The position numbers were made by a program, and so were the translations under genes. The notes below the pieces were generated by a model, which saw only the letters and a program-made list of their open reading frames with translations, ran no database searches and had not been told where the DNA came from. Shown piece by piece: positions 50,284-59,377 of a DNA stretch of 64,000 nucleotides. Each line of letters starts with the position of its first letter. Within the stretch, counting starts at the first letter, position 1. Source of the stretch: Evansella sp041820985 (GTDB taxonomy: Bacteria > Bacillota > Bacilli > Bacillales > Salisediminibacteriaceae); contig NZ_JBGUAU010000009.1 of assembly GCF_041820985.1 (NCBI RefSeq), positions 124,001 through 188,000 on the forward strand. Direction: 5' to 3'.

Positions 50284-51756
50284 TTATTTATCTATCGTTA
50301 ACTCTTCCAGCTGCTTCGTTACTTTTAACAATTGAGTAAAGTTCGAAGCCAATACTTCCATACGATTGTCTTGCTGTTCAACAGATGCTAACACCTGCTG
50401 AACGGATGCACTTGATTGCTCCGTAACATTGGCAATAGAAACTGACTCATTAACAATTACACTTGTGTCTTTTTGGAGAGATAATAATAATTCTGTTAAT
50501 TGCATCGATTGCTGTTCCACTTTTTCCGCTTGATTTAAAATGTCAGAAAAAACATCATTAGCTTTTTCAGTGGACTTTAGGCTTTCTTGCATCTCTTTTT
50601 GACCTTCAGAAACTGAGATTGAAACTTGATTTGTTTTCTCTATCATCCCAGAAATCATTTGTTCCACTTCGCCTGCTGAATTACGAGTCATCTCAGCAAG
50701 CTTTCTTACTTCACTTGCGACTACTGCGAAGCCTTTTCCATGTTCTCCTGCACGCGCTGCCTCTATAGATGCATTCAAAGCCAATAAATTTGTTTGTTCC
50801 GAAATCCCACCTATTTGAAGAAGGATACTTTCAATATTTTTACTTTGTTCTTGTAAACCTATCATCAATTCCCCTACATGCTCGATTGTCTGACTCACTT
50901 GTTTTATTTTCGCATTAAGAAGGTTCATTTCATCATTACCTTCATTTGTAAGTACTGTCGTTTCCTTGGCGAATTCAATTGCTTGCTTTGAACTCTCATT
51001 CGCAGTATTCACTTTTATATCGATTTCCTGTATGGAACTGCTTATGTCACTGATACTACCTGCTTGCGTTGTGATTCCACTGGATACCTCATGGAAAACT
51101 TGGGTTATCTCATTTGATATTATACGAGAATCATTAATATTCGTTTCTAAAGAATCTCCCACGGTCGTTAAAGATCCTACGGAATCTTGAATTTCTGTTA
51201 ACACGTTTCTTAAATTTTCTTGAATTTTAATTGCCTGTAAGCCTTTTTCTTCCGTTTCCAGTTGCAATCTTTCTCCTGACTTTGTCTGGAAAGCAAAAAT
51301 AGTAATGATTAAAGCGAATAGGATAGTCAAGAATGTATAACCTGTTGTTCCCATTCCACTAAATACCTCAACCTGATAGTTGGTATAAAGGAAAAAGCTT
51401 AAACCCATGCCTATTATTCCACTAAAAATGATGGACTTATAATTATTATAAAGAGAAATAATTGCGATCGTGTAGAAAATTAACACAAATGAATTAAGAT
51501 TAGGTGTCGTTGTGGCAAAAAAATAAACAAGAATACCTAAACCTATTGAAGCAATATACTGTATATATTTTGTTAATAATCTTTTAATTACTAAAAACGT
51601 AATAATAACAGAGATACTTCCTCCCACAACAGTAATAGTAACGGTTTCTGTTTGACTACCTGATAAAATAGATGCTGATGCACCAAGTATTACAGAAAAC
51701 CAAAATAACTTTATGACCAATACATTTTTTTTATGGAGTAATTCTTCTTTTGACAT
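50284..51756 (-). CDS. Methyl-accepting chemotaxis protein with multi-span membrane sensor
   Basis: Chemoreceptor of 490 aa starting at the ATG 51756 (GGTGGAG 6 bp upstream). The N-terminal 165 residues form about six hydrophobic segments with short loops and no large extracellular sensor domain, then a coiled-coil signalling domain with the hairpin tip EQTNLLALNASIEAARAGEH and GFAVVASEVRKLAEM. There is no HAMP domain between them. This layout suggests sensing within the membrane or of proton/ion/respiratory state rather than an extracellular ligand. It is a lone gene without che genes nearby. Ligand unknown. Confidence 0.88.
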   Translation of the reverse strand: MSKEELLHKKNVLVIKLFWFSVILGASASILSGSQTETVTITVVGGSISVIITFLVIKRLLTKYIQYIASIGLGILVYFFATTTPNLNSFVLIFYTIAIISLYNNYKSIIFSGIIGMGLSFFLYTNYQVEVFSGMGTTGYTFLTILFALIITIFAFQTKSGERLQLETEEKGLQAIKIQENLRNVLTEIQDSVGSLTTVGDSLETNINDSRIISNEITQVFHEVSSGITTQAGSISDISSSIQEIDIKVNTANESSKQAIEFAKETTVLTNEGNDEMNLLNAKIKQVSQTIEHVGELMIGLQEQSKNIESILLQIGGISEQTNLLALNASIEAARAGEHGKGFAVVASEVRKLAEMTRNSAGEVEQMISGMIEKTNQVSISVSEGQKEMQESLKSTEKANDVFSDILNQAEKVEQQSMQLTELLLSLQKDTSVIVNESVSIANVTEQSSASVQQVLASVEQQDNRMEVLASNFTQLLKVTKQLEELTIDK

Positions 51757-52018
51757 CGATATCTCCACCTCTTCTTTTCCTATATTAGAATAATCATCCT
51801 ATGAACCTAAAACTCCGTCAATACATTTCGTTTTATATAACAATTTAGAGATAATACTCACTGAGTTTCTCATATAAATTTGGGTATATTTGCTATCTTA
51901 AATCTTTCTTACTTGGTTTTCACTAGAAAGTATATTGGATAATATTTCACGAAAAAAAAAATATTAAATTGAATAGCGAAAATCACACAAAAATTTGAAA
52001 ATGTCGAAGGTGATTATA

Positions 52019-52435
52019 ATGACAAGTCCTATTGAAGCAATTAAAAATATGTTAAAAACGTTTGTAGATGATGAACCAAAGCCTGGTCTGCATCATTCTG
52101 ACACGGAAAATATTCTTAGTTTTATGAAAAAAGAAGGTGTGCCCATTCCTGTGAGCAAAGGAGAAAAAACAAAGTCTGATCCTAGTGAAGTTCCAGAGGG
52201 AGTAAGATTAACAGATGAAGAAATTGCAAATTTAGTATCAGTGAAGGTTGCAAGTTCTATCACTTATTGTGCTCAATCAATGAGTCAAAGCATACGAAGT
52301 GATGTGGGATTATTATTTATTTATTCAAATGCAGATAAATTTATTGAACTATGCCTCTTCATTAAAAACTCTTATGAAATCACGGGGGTGGTTAAAAGAG
52401 CCACCAAGATACGCTCCACCGGGTTTACCGGATAA
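52019..52435 (+). CDS. DUF3231-like protein, single (half-length) unit
   Basis: 138 aa from ATG 52019 (AAGGTGAT upstream). The pattern MTSPIEAIKNMLKTFVDDEP, VRLTDEEIANLVSVKV and MSQSIRSDVGLLFIY is that of DUF3231, helical-bundle proteins usually of about 330 aa with two such units, often linked to sporulation in Bacillus. Here only one unit is present and ends normally, so this is either a natural short form or a remnant. The residues KPGLHH and CAQSMSQSIR hold the His and Cys positions. Function unknown. Confidence 0.7.
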   Translation: MTSPIEAIKNMLKTFVDDEPKPGLHHSDTENILSFMKKEGVPIPVSKGEKTKSDPSEVPEGVRLTDEEIANLVSVKVASSITYCAQSMSQSIRSDVGLLFIYSNADKFIELCLFIKNSYEITGVVKRATKIRSTGFTG

Positions 52436-52523
52436 TGAATGAAGCAACCTTTGTTATCCGAAAATAAAAAGAATGGCACGGAATGGAAAGATTTTTTTTG
52501 CTATCATCCCAGGTCTGTGCCAT

Positions 52524-53324
52524 TCATTCCTCTACAACTCTTCTTGCATGTACCACATACCTCGCATCATCAAATTCATAGGAGCACGTAGACAAAGTGA
52601 GAATTTGATCCGTTTCCCCTATTTCAATATTTGTGGGAAATATGGATTTTTTCTTTAACTCCGCCGCAAAATCTACAAAATCTCGATTAGAACGAAAATG
52701 AGTGACGATATAATAAAAGTCTGTGCTCGTTACATACGCAGAAAATATCTCCCACTCCACTTCTTCATATAACGTTTGTAGAGTAATGATAGAATTATTG
52801 TGAAAGAAATCTTTTTCCTTATATTTCTCTAATTCTTTGAACATCGTTCCATCCTTCATATGATGACCGTAAATAATGGTATGTCTATCAGAAGCATCCC
52901 CTTCATTTCGATAATCCATAAAGATAGAACCAGCACTAGCTTGATTTCCATGAAAATCGTGCTCCAGATAATACTCATTATCCGACGTTTTTACAACAGG
53001 ATACTGAATCCTTGTATTTGGAACTGATATCCAGCCAACTGTTTCTTCGTTTTCTACCAGTAGAGACTGAAACTGCTCCATGATAATTTGGGGTTCATCT
53101 TGTTGATCCGTAAGTTCGTCATTTTTGTGCACTGAACCTAGCAATCTCTCATTGACTATCCGTTCCTCCAAACGAGATTGCATGCTACTAATTTGAAAAC
53201 TTTTATGAAGTTCTTCGTATGTTTGCTCTGTCGTATAACTTTCCACATAATATTCTACCATCTTATACCCTGAAAACAGTAATACAAGCAAAGAAACTAG
53301 GGAAACTAGTCTTGATAGGCTCAT
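52524..53324 (-). CDS. Class B-like sortase
   Basis: Membrane-bound transpeptidase that attaches surface proteins to the cell wall. The N-terminal membrane anchor is followed by a coiled linker and the sortase barrel with His154 (IIYGHHMKDG), Cys247 (TLSTCSYEFDDARYVVHAR) and Arg255. The TLSTCSYEF form is characteristic of class B sortases; class A and D enzymes have TLITC and TLTTC forms. The start is uncertain: ATG at 53324 (266 aa) is adopted, while the frame is open to TTG at 53366. It directly follows a fasciclin protein gene with a sorting signal, its probable substrate. Confidence 0.85.
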   Translation of the reverse strand: MSLSRLVSLVSLLVLLFSGYKMVEYYVESYTTEQTYEELHKSFQISSMQSRLEERIVNERLLGSVHKNDELTDQQDEPQIIMEQFQSLLVENEETVGWISVPNTRIQYPVVKTSDNEYYLEHDFHGNQASAGSIFMDYRNEGDASDRHTIIYGHHMKDGTMFKELEKYKEKDFFHNNSIITLQTLYEEVEWEIFSAYVTSTDFYYIVTHFRSNRDFVDFAAELKKKSIFPTNIEIGETDQILTLSTCSYEFDDARYVVHARRVVEE

Positions 53325-53384
53325 ACAAATAAACACCCTATCATAAAATGAAGTAAAAGGGGCCAAAATAAGCCCCTCTCTTTT

Positions 53385-54455
53385 TTATGCATTCTTATAT
53401 CTTACTAATCTAATAACGGATAGGAAGAAAAGTGCTCCCAATGCCAAAATTGCATAGATTGTTATTGAATTACTTCCTGTCTTTGGAATGTCAGGAGTTT
53501 CTTGTTCTCCAGCAGGAAGTAATACTGCATCGATCACATGGATCACACCATTCGCAGCTTCTATATCTGCATCAATGACATTGGAATCATTGACTTTCAC
53601 TGAATCTGAAACAGTAAATATTACTTTTTCTCCATTTAACGTTTCCACTTCCATTCCGTCCTCTAAATCAGTTGATAGTACATTCCCAGCCACAACATGA
53701 TATAAGAGTATACTTTCCAGATCATCACTTGCTAAAAGTTCATTTGCATCTATGCCAAGTTCTTGAAGTAAGGCAGAGAAAGCATCATCAGTAGGAGCAA
53801 ATACAGTAAATGGACCTTCTCCCTTCAATGCTTCAACTAAGTTTGCAGCTTGAACCGCAGCAACTAATGTTTCGAAAACTCCCGCTTCCACTGCTGTATC
53901 CACGATATCTAGTTTGTCACTAACCGGAGTCTCTTCATCGTGCTGTTCCTCTTCCGTCGAATCTTCTCCTGCTGGTAACATAACCGCATCTATCACGTGA
54001 ATAACTCCATTGCTCGCTTCTATATCTGCTGAAACTACATTAGAATCATTTATTTTTACTGGATCTAAAGAAATGGTTACTTTTTCACCATTCAATGTTT
54101 CTACTTCAGCACCGTCCACTAAGTCAGAGGACAATACTTTCCCAGAAACAACATGGTACAAAAGGATACTTGCTAAATCTTCACTTGCTAAAAGTTCGTC
54201 AGCTTCCAAATCAAGTTCATTAAGTAACGCAGCAAACGCTTCATCAGTAGGAGCAAACACAGTAAATGGTCCTTCCCCTTTCAGAGCATCTACTAAATCC
54301 GCAGCTTGGACAGCAGCAACTAATGTTTCAAAGCTACCTGCGGCAATAGCAGTATCAACGATATCTGCTTCACCTTCCTCGCCAAACACTGCCATGGACA
54401 TAGAAAACAACATAACAACAGATAAAAACACAATAAGTATTCTTTTCTTCAACAT
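53385..54455 (-). CDS. Cell-wall-anchored protein with two FAS1 (fasciclin) domains and IPKTG sorting signal
   Basis: Surface protein of 356 aa from the ATG at 54455 (AAAGGAGG 10 bp upstream). After a signal peptide (VFLSVVMLFSMSMAVFG) come two FAS1 domains of about 135 residues each (both with LVAAVQAA, GPFTVFAPTD and IDAVMLPAGE/IDAVLLPAGE), nearly identical in their cores, suggesting recent duplication. The C-terminus has IPKTG (323-327), a hydrophobic helix and RYKNA, a cell-wall sorting signal. FAS1 domains mediate adhesion or polysaccharide binding. It is followed by the sortase gene, its likely partner. Confidence 0.9.
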   Translation of the reverse strand: MLKKRILIVFLSVVMLFSMSMAVFGEEGEADIVDTAIAAGSFETLVAAVQAADLVDALKGEGPFTVFAPTDEAFAALLNELDLEADELLASEDLASILLYHVVSGKVLSSDLVDGAEVETLNGEKVTISLDPVKINDSNVVSADIEASNGVIHVIDAVMLPAGEDSTEEEQHDEETPVSDKLDIVDTAVEAGVFETLVAAVQAANLVEALKGEGPFTVFAPTDDAFSALLQELGIDANELLASDDLESILLYHVVAGNVLSTDLEDGMEVETLNGEKVIFTVSDSVKVNDSNVIDADIEAANGVIHVIDAVLLPAGEQETPDIPKTGSNSITIYAILALGALFFLSVIRLVRYKNA

Positions 54456-54786
54456 CTTATACTTGCCTCCTTTTACTTTCTGAAAATTTAGAATGTGTTG
54501 TTGCAAACAAATTGTATAACATTTGTATAAGATATGTAAAGAATAAAGTATTTAAATGGGAAAAAATTATAGAAAAGTTATACAAAAAGATATTACTGTT
54601 CAAGCAAAGGTTACACATGCCTTACTAGTTCATAATCCTCTTGATGGATAAACATAGACTTATACATTATTATGGTGAGTGTTGGATTGAATTTATTAAG
54701 TAAGTAATACAAAAGGATAAATATGTAAATATGTTAGTGTATAAAAAAGCTGTTTACTTTGAACTTTGAAGATGGGGGCAATTTTT
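54456..54786. other. Intergenic region upstream of the fasciclin gene and the acetyltransferase
   Basis: About 330 bp of AT-rich DNA between divergent genes; no additional reading frame with a ribosome binding site and no RNA gene seen. It must contain the promoters of both genes but no unambiguous -35/-10 pair stands out. Confidence 0.5.
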
Positions 54787-55251
54787 ATGTGTGAGATAAA
54801 ACAACTTATCTTGAAGCAAGAGAAAACTAGAATTACAGACTCTATCCTAAGGCAATTACCAGAATGGTTTGGTATCGAAGAAGCACTTGTGAATTATGTA
54901 GAGGGAGTCGTACATACTGATGTTTATGCCCTATATGTAGCTGAGAAGCCAGTAGGATTGATAAGCATTAAATCCAACAACCAATACACATCAGAGATTT
55001 ACGTAATGGGGATTTTGAAAGAACATCAAAACTCTGGTTTTGGAAAAAAATTATTAGAAGTAGCTCAAGATAGATTAAGAATGAATAAAGTGAACTTTTT
55101 GATGGTCAAGACGTTGAGCGATTCCCACCCAGATATTCATTATAAGAAAACAAGGGAATTTTATCATAAAACTGGTTTTTATCCATTAGAAGAAATCAAA
55201 GAAATATGGGGGAAAGAAAACCCATGCCTAGTTATGGTAAAAAGTTTATAA
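54787..55251 (+). CDS. GNAT family N-acetyltransferase
   Basis: 154 aa from the ATG at 54787, 8 bp after GGGGG; ATG 54772 lacks a site. The GNAT core shows DVYALYVAEKPVGLISIKSN, the acetyl-CoA-binding motif in LKEHQNSGFGKKLLEVA and the last strand with FYHKTGFYPLEEI. The short C-terminus reads NPCLVMVKSL. The closest acquaintances are single-domain GNAT acetyltransferases of Bacillus that act on aminoglycosides or on unknown amines. Acceptor unknown. Confidence 0.82.
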   Translation: MCEIKQLILKQEKTRITDSILRQLPEWFGIEEALVNYVEGVVHTDVYALYVAEKPVGLISIKSNNQYTSEIYVMGILKEHQNSGFGKKLLEVAQDRLRMNKVNFLMVKTLSDSHPDIHYKKTREFYHKTGFYPLEEIKEIWGKENPCLVMVKSL

Positions 55252-55315
55252 CGTAGTCTGTTTTTGTGAACTCTGAAGTTTTATGAAAGCTATGAAAAAG
55301 TGGAGGAGAATGTCT

Positions 55316-55789
55316 ATGAACAAAAAGCTAGCTTTGTTTTCTTTGTTTATTTTTCTCTTAATAGTAGCAGTTCCCATAGTGACTACGGGGGAGACCCTTG
55401 TTATCGATGAAGGAAAGGCTTGGGGTTACCATTATTCTGTAACGAAGGATCAAGACACATTTACTTGGGAAATCGGTCATCAAGACGTCCAAACTAATAT
55501 CATAGAAAATAAAGATAATAGTGAAGATCTGTTGCATTTTAGAACCGCAATAAATGATATTCAAACGAATACATTCAGTCTAATTATCTCTTCCTCCTAT
55601 TTATTTTTGGTATTAATGTTACCGTTATTTTTACTCAAGATAAACAAAAAAACAGATATGATTAGTGTTGGAATTATTACTGTATTTGCACTGGGTGGAC
55701 TTTTCTTTATAGTCACGAATTCTTTCGCCCTTAACTCTTCCATTCAAGATGCAAACTTTTATTATTCGATATTAATGGATAGGATTTAA
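55316..55789 (+). CDS. Hypothetical membrane protein, 157 aa
   Basis: Not recognised. GGAGG lies 9 bp before the ATG at 55316 (ATG 55310 is also possible). An N-terminal hydrophobic segment (LALFSLFIFLLIVAVPIV), an extracytoplasmic portion of about 65 residues and two further membrane helices (IISSSYLFLVLMLPLFLLKI and IGITVFALGGLFFIV-like) follow. A single gene, convergent with the 65-aa membrane protein gene. Confidence 0.6.
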   Translation: MNKKLALFSLFIFLLIVAVPIVTTGETLVIDEGKAWGYHYSVTKDQDTFTWEIGHQDVQTNIIENKDNSEDLLHFRTAINDIQTNTFSLIISSSYLFLVLMLPLFLLKINKKTDMISVGIITVFALGGLFFIVTNSFALNSSIQDANFYYSILMDRI

Positions 55790-55858
55790 ATGATCAAAGA
55801 TTTCTCTACCTTCTCTTGGGAAAAAAATCGGAGGGTCTATAACTACAAGCAGAGGAAT

Positions 55859-56056
55859 TTAGACCCCAAATGTAAGAAGAAGAAAACTTCCTATCCATAG
55901 GAAAATTGCAATCTGTGTAATCAGATACATTGTATATTCAAAGGTTGTTAGTTTTCTTTTTCGCTTCGTTTTTCTCAGCTGACGAACAAAAATGAAGGAA
56001 CAAAGGAGAAGTACTGCAATAGAGATTTCATAAATGTTTTCCAGAAGATTAATCAA
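55859..56056 (-). CDS. 65-aa membrane protein
   Basis: Two membrane helices (IYEISIAVLLLCSFIFV and YLITQIAIFLWIGSFLLL) with a basic cytoplasmic loop (RQLRKTKRKRKLTTFEY). The start is TTG at 56056, 8 bp after GGAGG, and overlaps the end of the nucleotidyltransferase gene by 8 bp, so it is probably translated from the same mRNA. Function unknown. Confidence 0.65.
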   Translation of the reverse strand: MINLLENIYEISIAVLLLCSFIFVRQLRKTKRKRKLTTFEYTMYLITQIAIFLWIGSFLLLTFGV

Positions 56057-56678
56057 AAGGTTTCCCTCCTTCCTCTCTATGATTTATATAATCCATCCAT
56101 TCATGTCCTTCAGGAAATTGGTCGTTTAATGAATCTCTTAGCCATCTCCACTTCGAGATACATAGTTTTGGAAGGACACTATGTAAATCATAATGATCTT
56201 TTTCTCTAATTAATGAACTGCCACCTTTATAAAGTAATTGAATCTCCGGTCTCAAATATGGAACAGAAGTCGTAGTTTGTAATCCAATCTCTTCTAAAGG
56301 AAGTTTAATTGTTTTTTTCCGCTTATAAACCCACTTGTTTTCATCTGTATCAAAAATCATTACTTGGAAAGCCCAAGTAGAACTTCCTTTCTTTTTTACC
56401 CAGATATTATCATATGAAGAAAGTAATGTTTCATTCTTTTTCCAGGTAATTAATTCTCCTTTAACAGCTTTATATAAGTCCCACTCTTCTTCTAGGTGCT
56501 TTTGAATTGTTAAATGATCCTTTCTTAAGATAACAACATCAATATCCTCGTGCTCTCTTGTTATTTCTCCTAAAAAAAGATCTATCGCCCAACCGCCAGC
56601 AATCCACCATTCCACTGGGATTCCCTTAAATATATTCTGGATTTCTCTAACTGATAGCGGCTTCCATATTTCCACCAA
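56049..56678 (-). CDS. Nucleotidyltransferase, ANT(2'')/aminoglycoside adenylyltransferase-like
   Basis: Pol-beta-type nucleotidyltransferase of 209 aa. The N-terminus has WWIAGGWAIDLFLGE then REHEDIDVVILR, with the Asp-x-Asp metal-binding pair and GG motif of AadB-like enzymes. A C-terminal region of about 80 residues is poorly conserved. Many chromosomal relatives in Bacillus are annotated as nucleotidyltransferase-domain proteins without proven drug target, so resistance should not be assumed. The start is ATG at 56678; the site before it is weak. Confidence 0.75.
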   Translation of the reverse strand: MVEIWKPLSVREIQNIFKGIPVEWWIAGGWAIDLFLGEITREHEDIDVVILRKDHLTIQKHLEEEWDLYKAVKGELITWKKNETLLSSYDNIWVKKKGSSTWAFQVMIFDTDENKWVYKRKKTIKLPLEEIGLQTTTSVPYLRPEIQLLYKGGSSLIREKDHYDLHSVLPKLCISKWRWLRDSLNDQFPEGHEWMDYINHREEGGKPFD

Positions 56679-56777
56679 GACCTTCGCCTCACCTTTGTAC
56701 TAAATTATTTATTCCATTACAGTTCTTCGAAAATTATTTTCTTCCATTCCCTCATTCTAGCTCAACGAAGTGATCTC

Positions 56778-56795
56778 CTCCTGATCGATCAGGAG
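56778..56795. promoter_or_regulatory. 18-bp perfect palindrome upstream of the nucleotidyltransferase gene
   Basis: CTCCTGATCGATCAGGAG is a perfect 18-bp palindrome, 100 bp before the nucleotidyltransferase start and close to the POP terminator. It has the length and symmetry of an operator, but it could also be part of the terminator region; no cognate regulator is nearby. Confidence 0.35.
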
Positions 56796-56803
56796 ACTCT
56801 AAA

Positions 56804-56844
56804 TAAAAAAACAACCTAAGATCTTTATTAAAAAGTTCTTAGGT
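56804..56844 (-). terminator. Terminator of the prolyl oligopeptidase gene
   Basis: Stem CCTAAGA / TCTTAGG with an AT-rich loop; on the minus strand followed by TTGTTTTTTTATTT. Confidence 0.8.
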
Positions 56845-56863
56845 CACTTCACACATAATGCTC

Positions 56864-58885
56864 TTATCCCAACTCTTTCTCTAAAAATGCGTAAAAGTCT
56901 ACCCACTCGTCGATGAGCTTCGAGGTTGGTTTTCCTAATCCATGACCAGCTTTTGCTTCTAATCGAAGTACAACGGTAGAATCTGGAGATGCTTTTTCTA
57001 GTAACGTCGCTGCAAACTTTTTCGCATGCGCCGGCACAACTCGGTCGTCACTTTCCGCTGTCGCAATAAGTATTGATGGATACTTCTCCCCTTCCTTAAT
57101 GTTATGAAGTGGAGAGTATTTATAAAGGAATGGGAAGTGTTCCGCAATTTCTGCGTTTCCGTATTCTGGAATCCAATACTTACCGATCGTGAATTTATGA
57201 TACCGCAGCATATCAATCACCGGCACTCGACAAACAACCGCGCCAAACAAATCTGGACGTTGTACCATACATGCCGCAACTAATAGACCACCATTGGAAC
57301 CACCCATGATGGATAACTTCCCTTTACTCGTATACTTCTTTTCTACCAAATATTCACCTGCAGAAATGAAGTCATCAAACACATTTTGCTTGTTTTCTAA
57401 CATCCCAGCCTTATGCCATTCTTCGCCATATTCAGAACCACCACGTAAATTGGCAACAGCGTAGATACCGCCTTTTTCCAACCATCGCAAAACTGCGGGA
57501 TTAAAAGCAGGAGTTAAGCTGATATTAAAGCCACCATACCCAAACAAAATAACAGGGTTTTCCCCATCCATCGGAAGATCCTTTTTCTTCGTAAGAAACA
57601 TAGGTACCTTCGTTCCGTCTTTGGAATGGTAAAAAACTTGTTCCGTTTCAAAATTTGATATGTCTACTTTCAGCTCTGATTGAGAGAAGACATGAAGCTT
57701 CCCTCCTTCAAAGTCATATCGATACACGACCGTCGGACTTAAATAAGAAGTCAAACCGAAGAACATCTCTGTCGAATCATGTTTTCCGGAAATATCCGTA
57801 ATAGACCCGATCATTGGGATTTCGATCTGTTTATGATAGCTTCCATCTTTGTTGTACAGATGAATCTGAAAATGAGCGTCGTGTAAAAAGGCAATTACAA
57901 ATTTACCTGAAATAAACTTCACCGCTCCCATAACATCGTCTTGCTGAGGCAACACTTCCTGCCAATTCTCGCGTGTTGGTTTTTCCATATCGATTGCAAT
58001 GATGCGTCCACGAGGTGCATCTAAGTCTGTTTTGAAGTAAAACAGAGAACCCTCGTTATGAATATAGGAGTATTGTGCATCCTGATCATCTAATAGGCGT
58101 GTAAAATCCTCCGTTGCTCCCAGCTTTTTTACGTAAAACCGATTTTGTGCCGCTGTTCCATGGAATACGTTCAAGCACACATACCCATCATCATGGGTAA
58201 CGAATGGAGCAAACATAAGCTCTTTGTTATCAAGCTGCTCATGAACAAGAATATCTTCCGCTTGCTTCGTTCCTAATTTGTGGAAATATACTTTATTATA
58301 ATTTCCTTCTTCCTCTTCCTCAACCGTACCTGGTTCAGGAAATCGACTATAGAAAAATCCAGTGCTATCCGGTGCCCATGCAATGCTTGTGAATTTAACA
58401 AACTGAATATGATCACTCAAATCTTGTTTACTTTCAATCTCTTTCACAAAAATCTCTTGCCAGTCACTTCCATGAGTTGAAGTAGCATAGGCAAGATAAC
58501 GGCCGTCACTACTAAAGGCAAAGTTCGTCATCGCAACCGTACCATCGTCACTAAGTTTATTAGGATCTAGTAGAATGGAATCCGTTTCTCCCTCACGTTT
58601 ATACAATACAGCTTGGTTTTGAAGCCCATCATTTTTTTGGAAAAATAAAGTGTTCTTTACTCGCTTTGGTACGAAGTGCTTCGGATAATTCCATAACTCT
58701 GTGAGTCTCTCCTTATCTTCTTCTCTCGTGGTTGTTTCCGCGAAGTAGGCATCACATTGTTCCCCTAGCCCCTTTGCCCATTCGATATTGTCGAGACTTT
58801 TCGGGTCCTCCAACCAACGATAAGGATCCGCCACCTTCGTGCCGTGAAAATCTTCTACTATGTCACTTTTCTTTATAACTGTCAT
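56864..58885 (-). CDS. Prolyl oligopeptidase family protein (S9A)
   Basis: Cytoplasmic serine peptidase, 673 aa from the ATG at 58885 (GGGAGGGG upstream); the frame reaches 58969 without one. The N-terminal segment DFHGTKVADPYRWLEDP is the S9A start, a seven-bladed propeller region follows (about 70-390), and the hydrolase domain has Ser in GGSNGGLLVAACM, Asp in AESDDRVVPAHA and His in EAKAGHGLGKP. The enzyme cleaves after Pro in short peptides. It is a monocistronic gene with its own terminator. Identification is secure. Confidence 0.92.
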   Translation of the reverse strand: MTVIKKSDIVEDFHGTKVADPYRWLEDPKSLDNIEWAKGLGEQCDAYFAETTTREEDKERLTELWNYPKHFVPKRVKNTLFFQKNDGLQNQAVLYKREGETDSILLDPNKLSDDGTVAMTNFAFSSDGRYLAYATSTHGSDWQEIFVKEIESKQDLSDHIQFVKFTSIAWAPDSTGFFYSRFPEPGTVEEEEEGNYNKVYFHKLGTKQAEDILVHEQLDNKELMFAPFVTHDDGYVCLNVFHGTAAQNRFYVKKLGATEDFTRLLDDQDAQYSYIHNEGSLFYFKTDLDAPRGRIIAIDMEKPTRENWQEVLPQQDDVMGAVKFISGKFVIAFLHDAHFQIHLYNKDGSYHKQIEIPMIGSITDISGKHDSTEMFFGLTSYLSPTVVYRYDFEGGKLHVFSQSELKVDISNFETEQVFYHSKDGTKVPMFLTKKKDLPMDGENPVILFGYGGFNISLTPAFNPAVLRWLEKGGIYAVANLRGGSEYGEEWHKAGMLENKQNVFDDFISAGEYLVEKKYTSKGKLSIMGGSNGGLLVAACMVQRPDLFGAVVCRVPVIDMLRYHKFTIGKYWIPEYGNAEIAEHFPFLYKYSPLHNIKEGEKYPSILIATAESDDRVVPAHAKKFAATLLEKASPDSTVVLRLEAKAGHGLGKPTSKLIDEWVDFYAFLEKELG

Positions 58886-59098
58886 TATGTACCCCTCCCT
58901 CTTATCTTTTATTTCGACAAACGAAATGAAATCCCTTCTGCTCGAAAACGAAACTAATAGAAAGATCAACTCGTATAGAAAGTAAAGATAATATCAAGTT
59001 ATATTTCAAAAATATGAACATCTTAAGACAACTTTACAAAATGATATTCTTTTAGAAGATAGTATGCTATATTATAAAAAATGATAGAAACATATATT

Positions 59099-59212
59099 CA
59101 AAGGGGAGTAGCGTTGGAATGAGGTACCTTATCATTCCAAAATAAAGTCGTCATGACATGATCTGAAAAGACATCGGCTTTATTGACCTTACGAGTTTAG
59201 CGAGACCTTTGG
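59099..59212 (+). promoter_or_regulatory. yybP-ykoY (Mn2+-sensing) riboswitch
   Basis: The leader begins CAAAGGGGAGTAGC and ends GCGAGACCTTTG, the two conserved sides of the yybP-ykoY motif; P1 would be CAAAGG (59099-59104) with CCTTTG (59206-59211). Hairpins in between (GGAATGA/TCATTCC and the GTCATGACATGATC region) fit the motif's two coaxial arms. The family binds Mn2+ and usually turns genes on. It lies in the leader of the P2A ATPase gene. Confidence 0.88.
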
Positions 59213-59249
59213 CTGTCCAATGCGGGCAGGCAAAGGTCTCGTTTTTTTT
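59201..59249 (+). terminator. Expression-platform terminator of the yybP-ykoY riboswitch
   Basis: CGAGACCTTTG (59201-59211) pairs perfectly with CAAAGGTCTCG (59231-59241), followed by eight T. The left arm is shared with riboswitch P1, so folding of the aptamer and of the terminator exclude each other. Confidence 0.9.
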
Positions 59250-59377
59250 CGTTTTATTGGATCTCAAGACACACACGCGATTATAAGGGGGTGCTGAAGA
59301 AAAGCAAATTTACTTAAGAAGCAATCTACTCTTGTTTTTACAAATATAGAAAGAGACATAGGAGAGGAAAATGTAGG

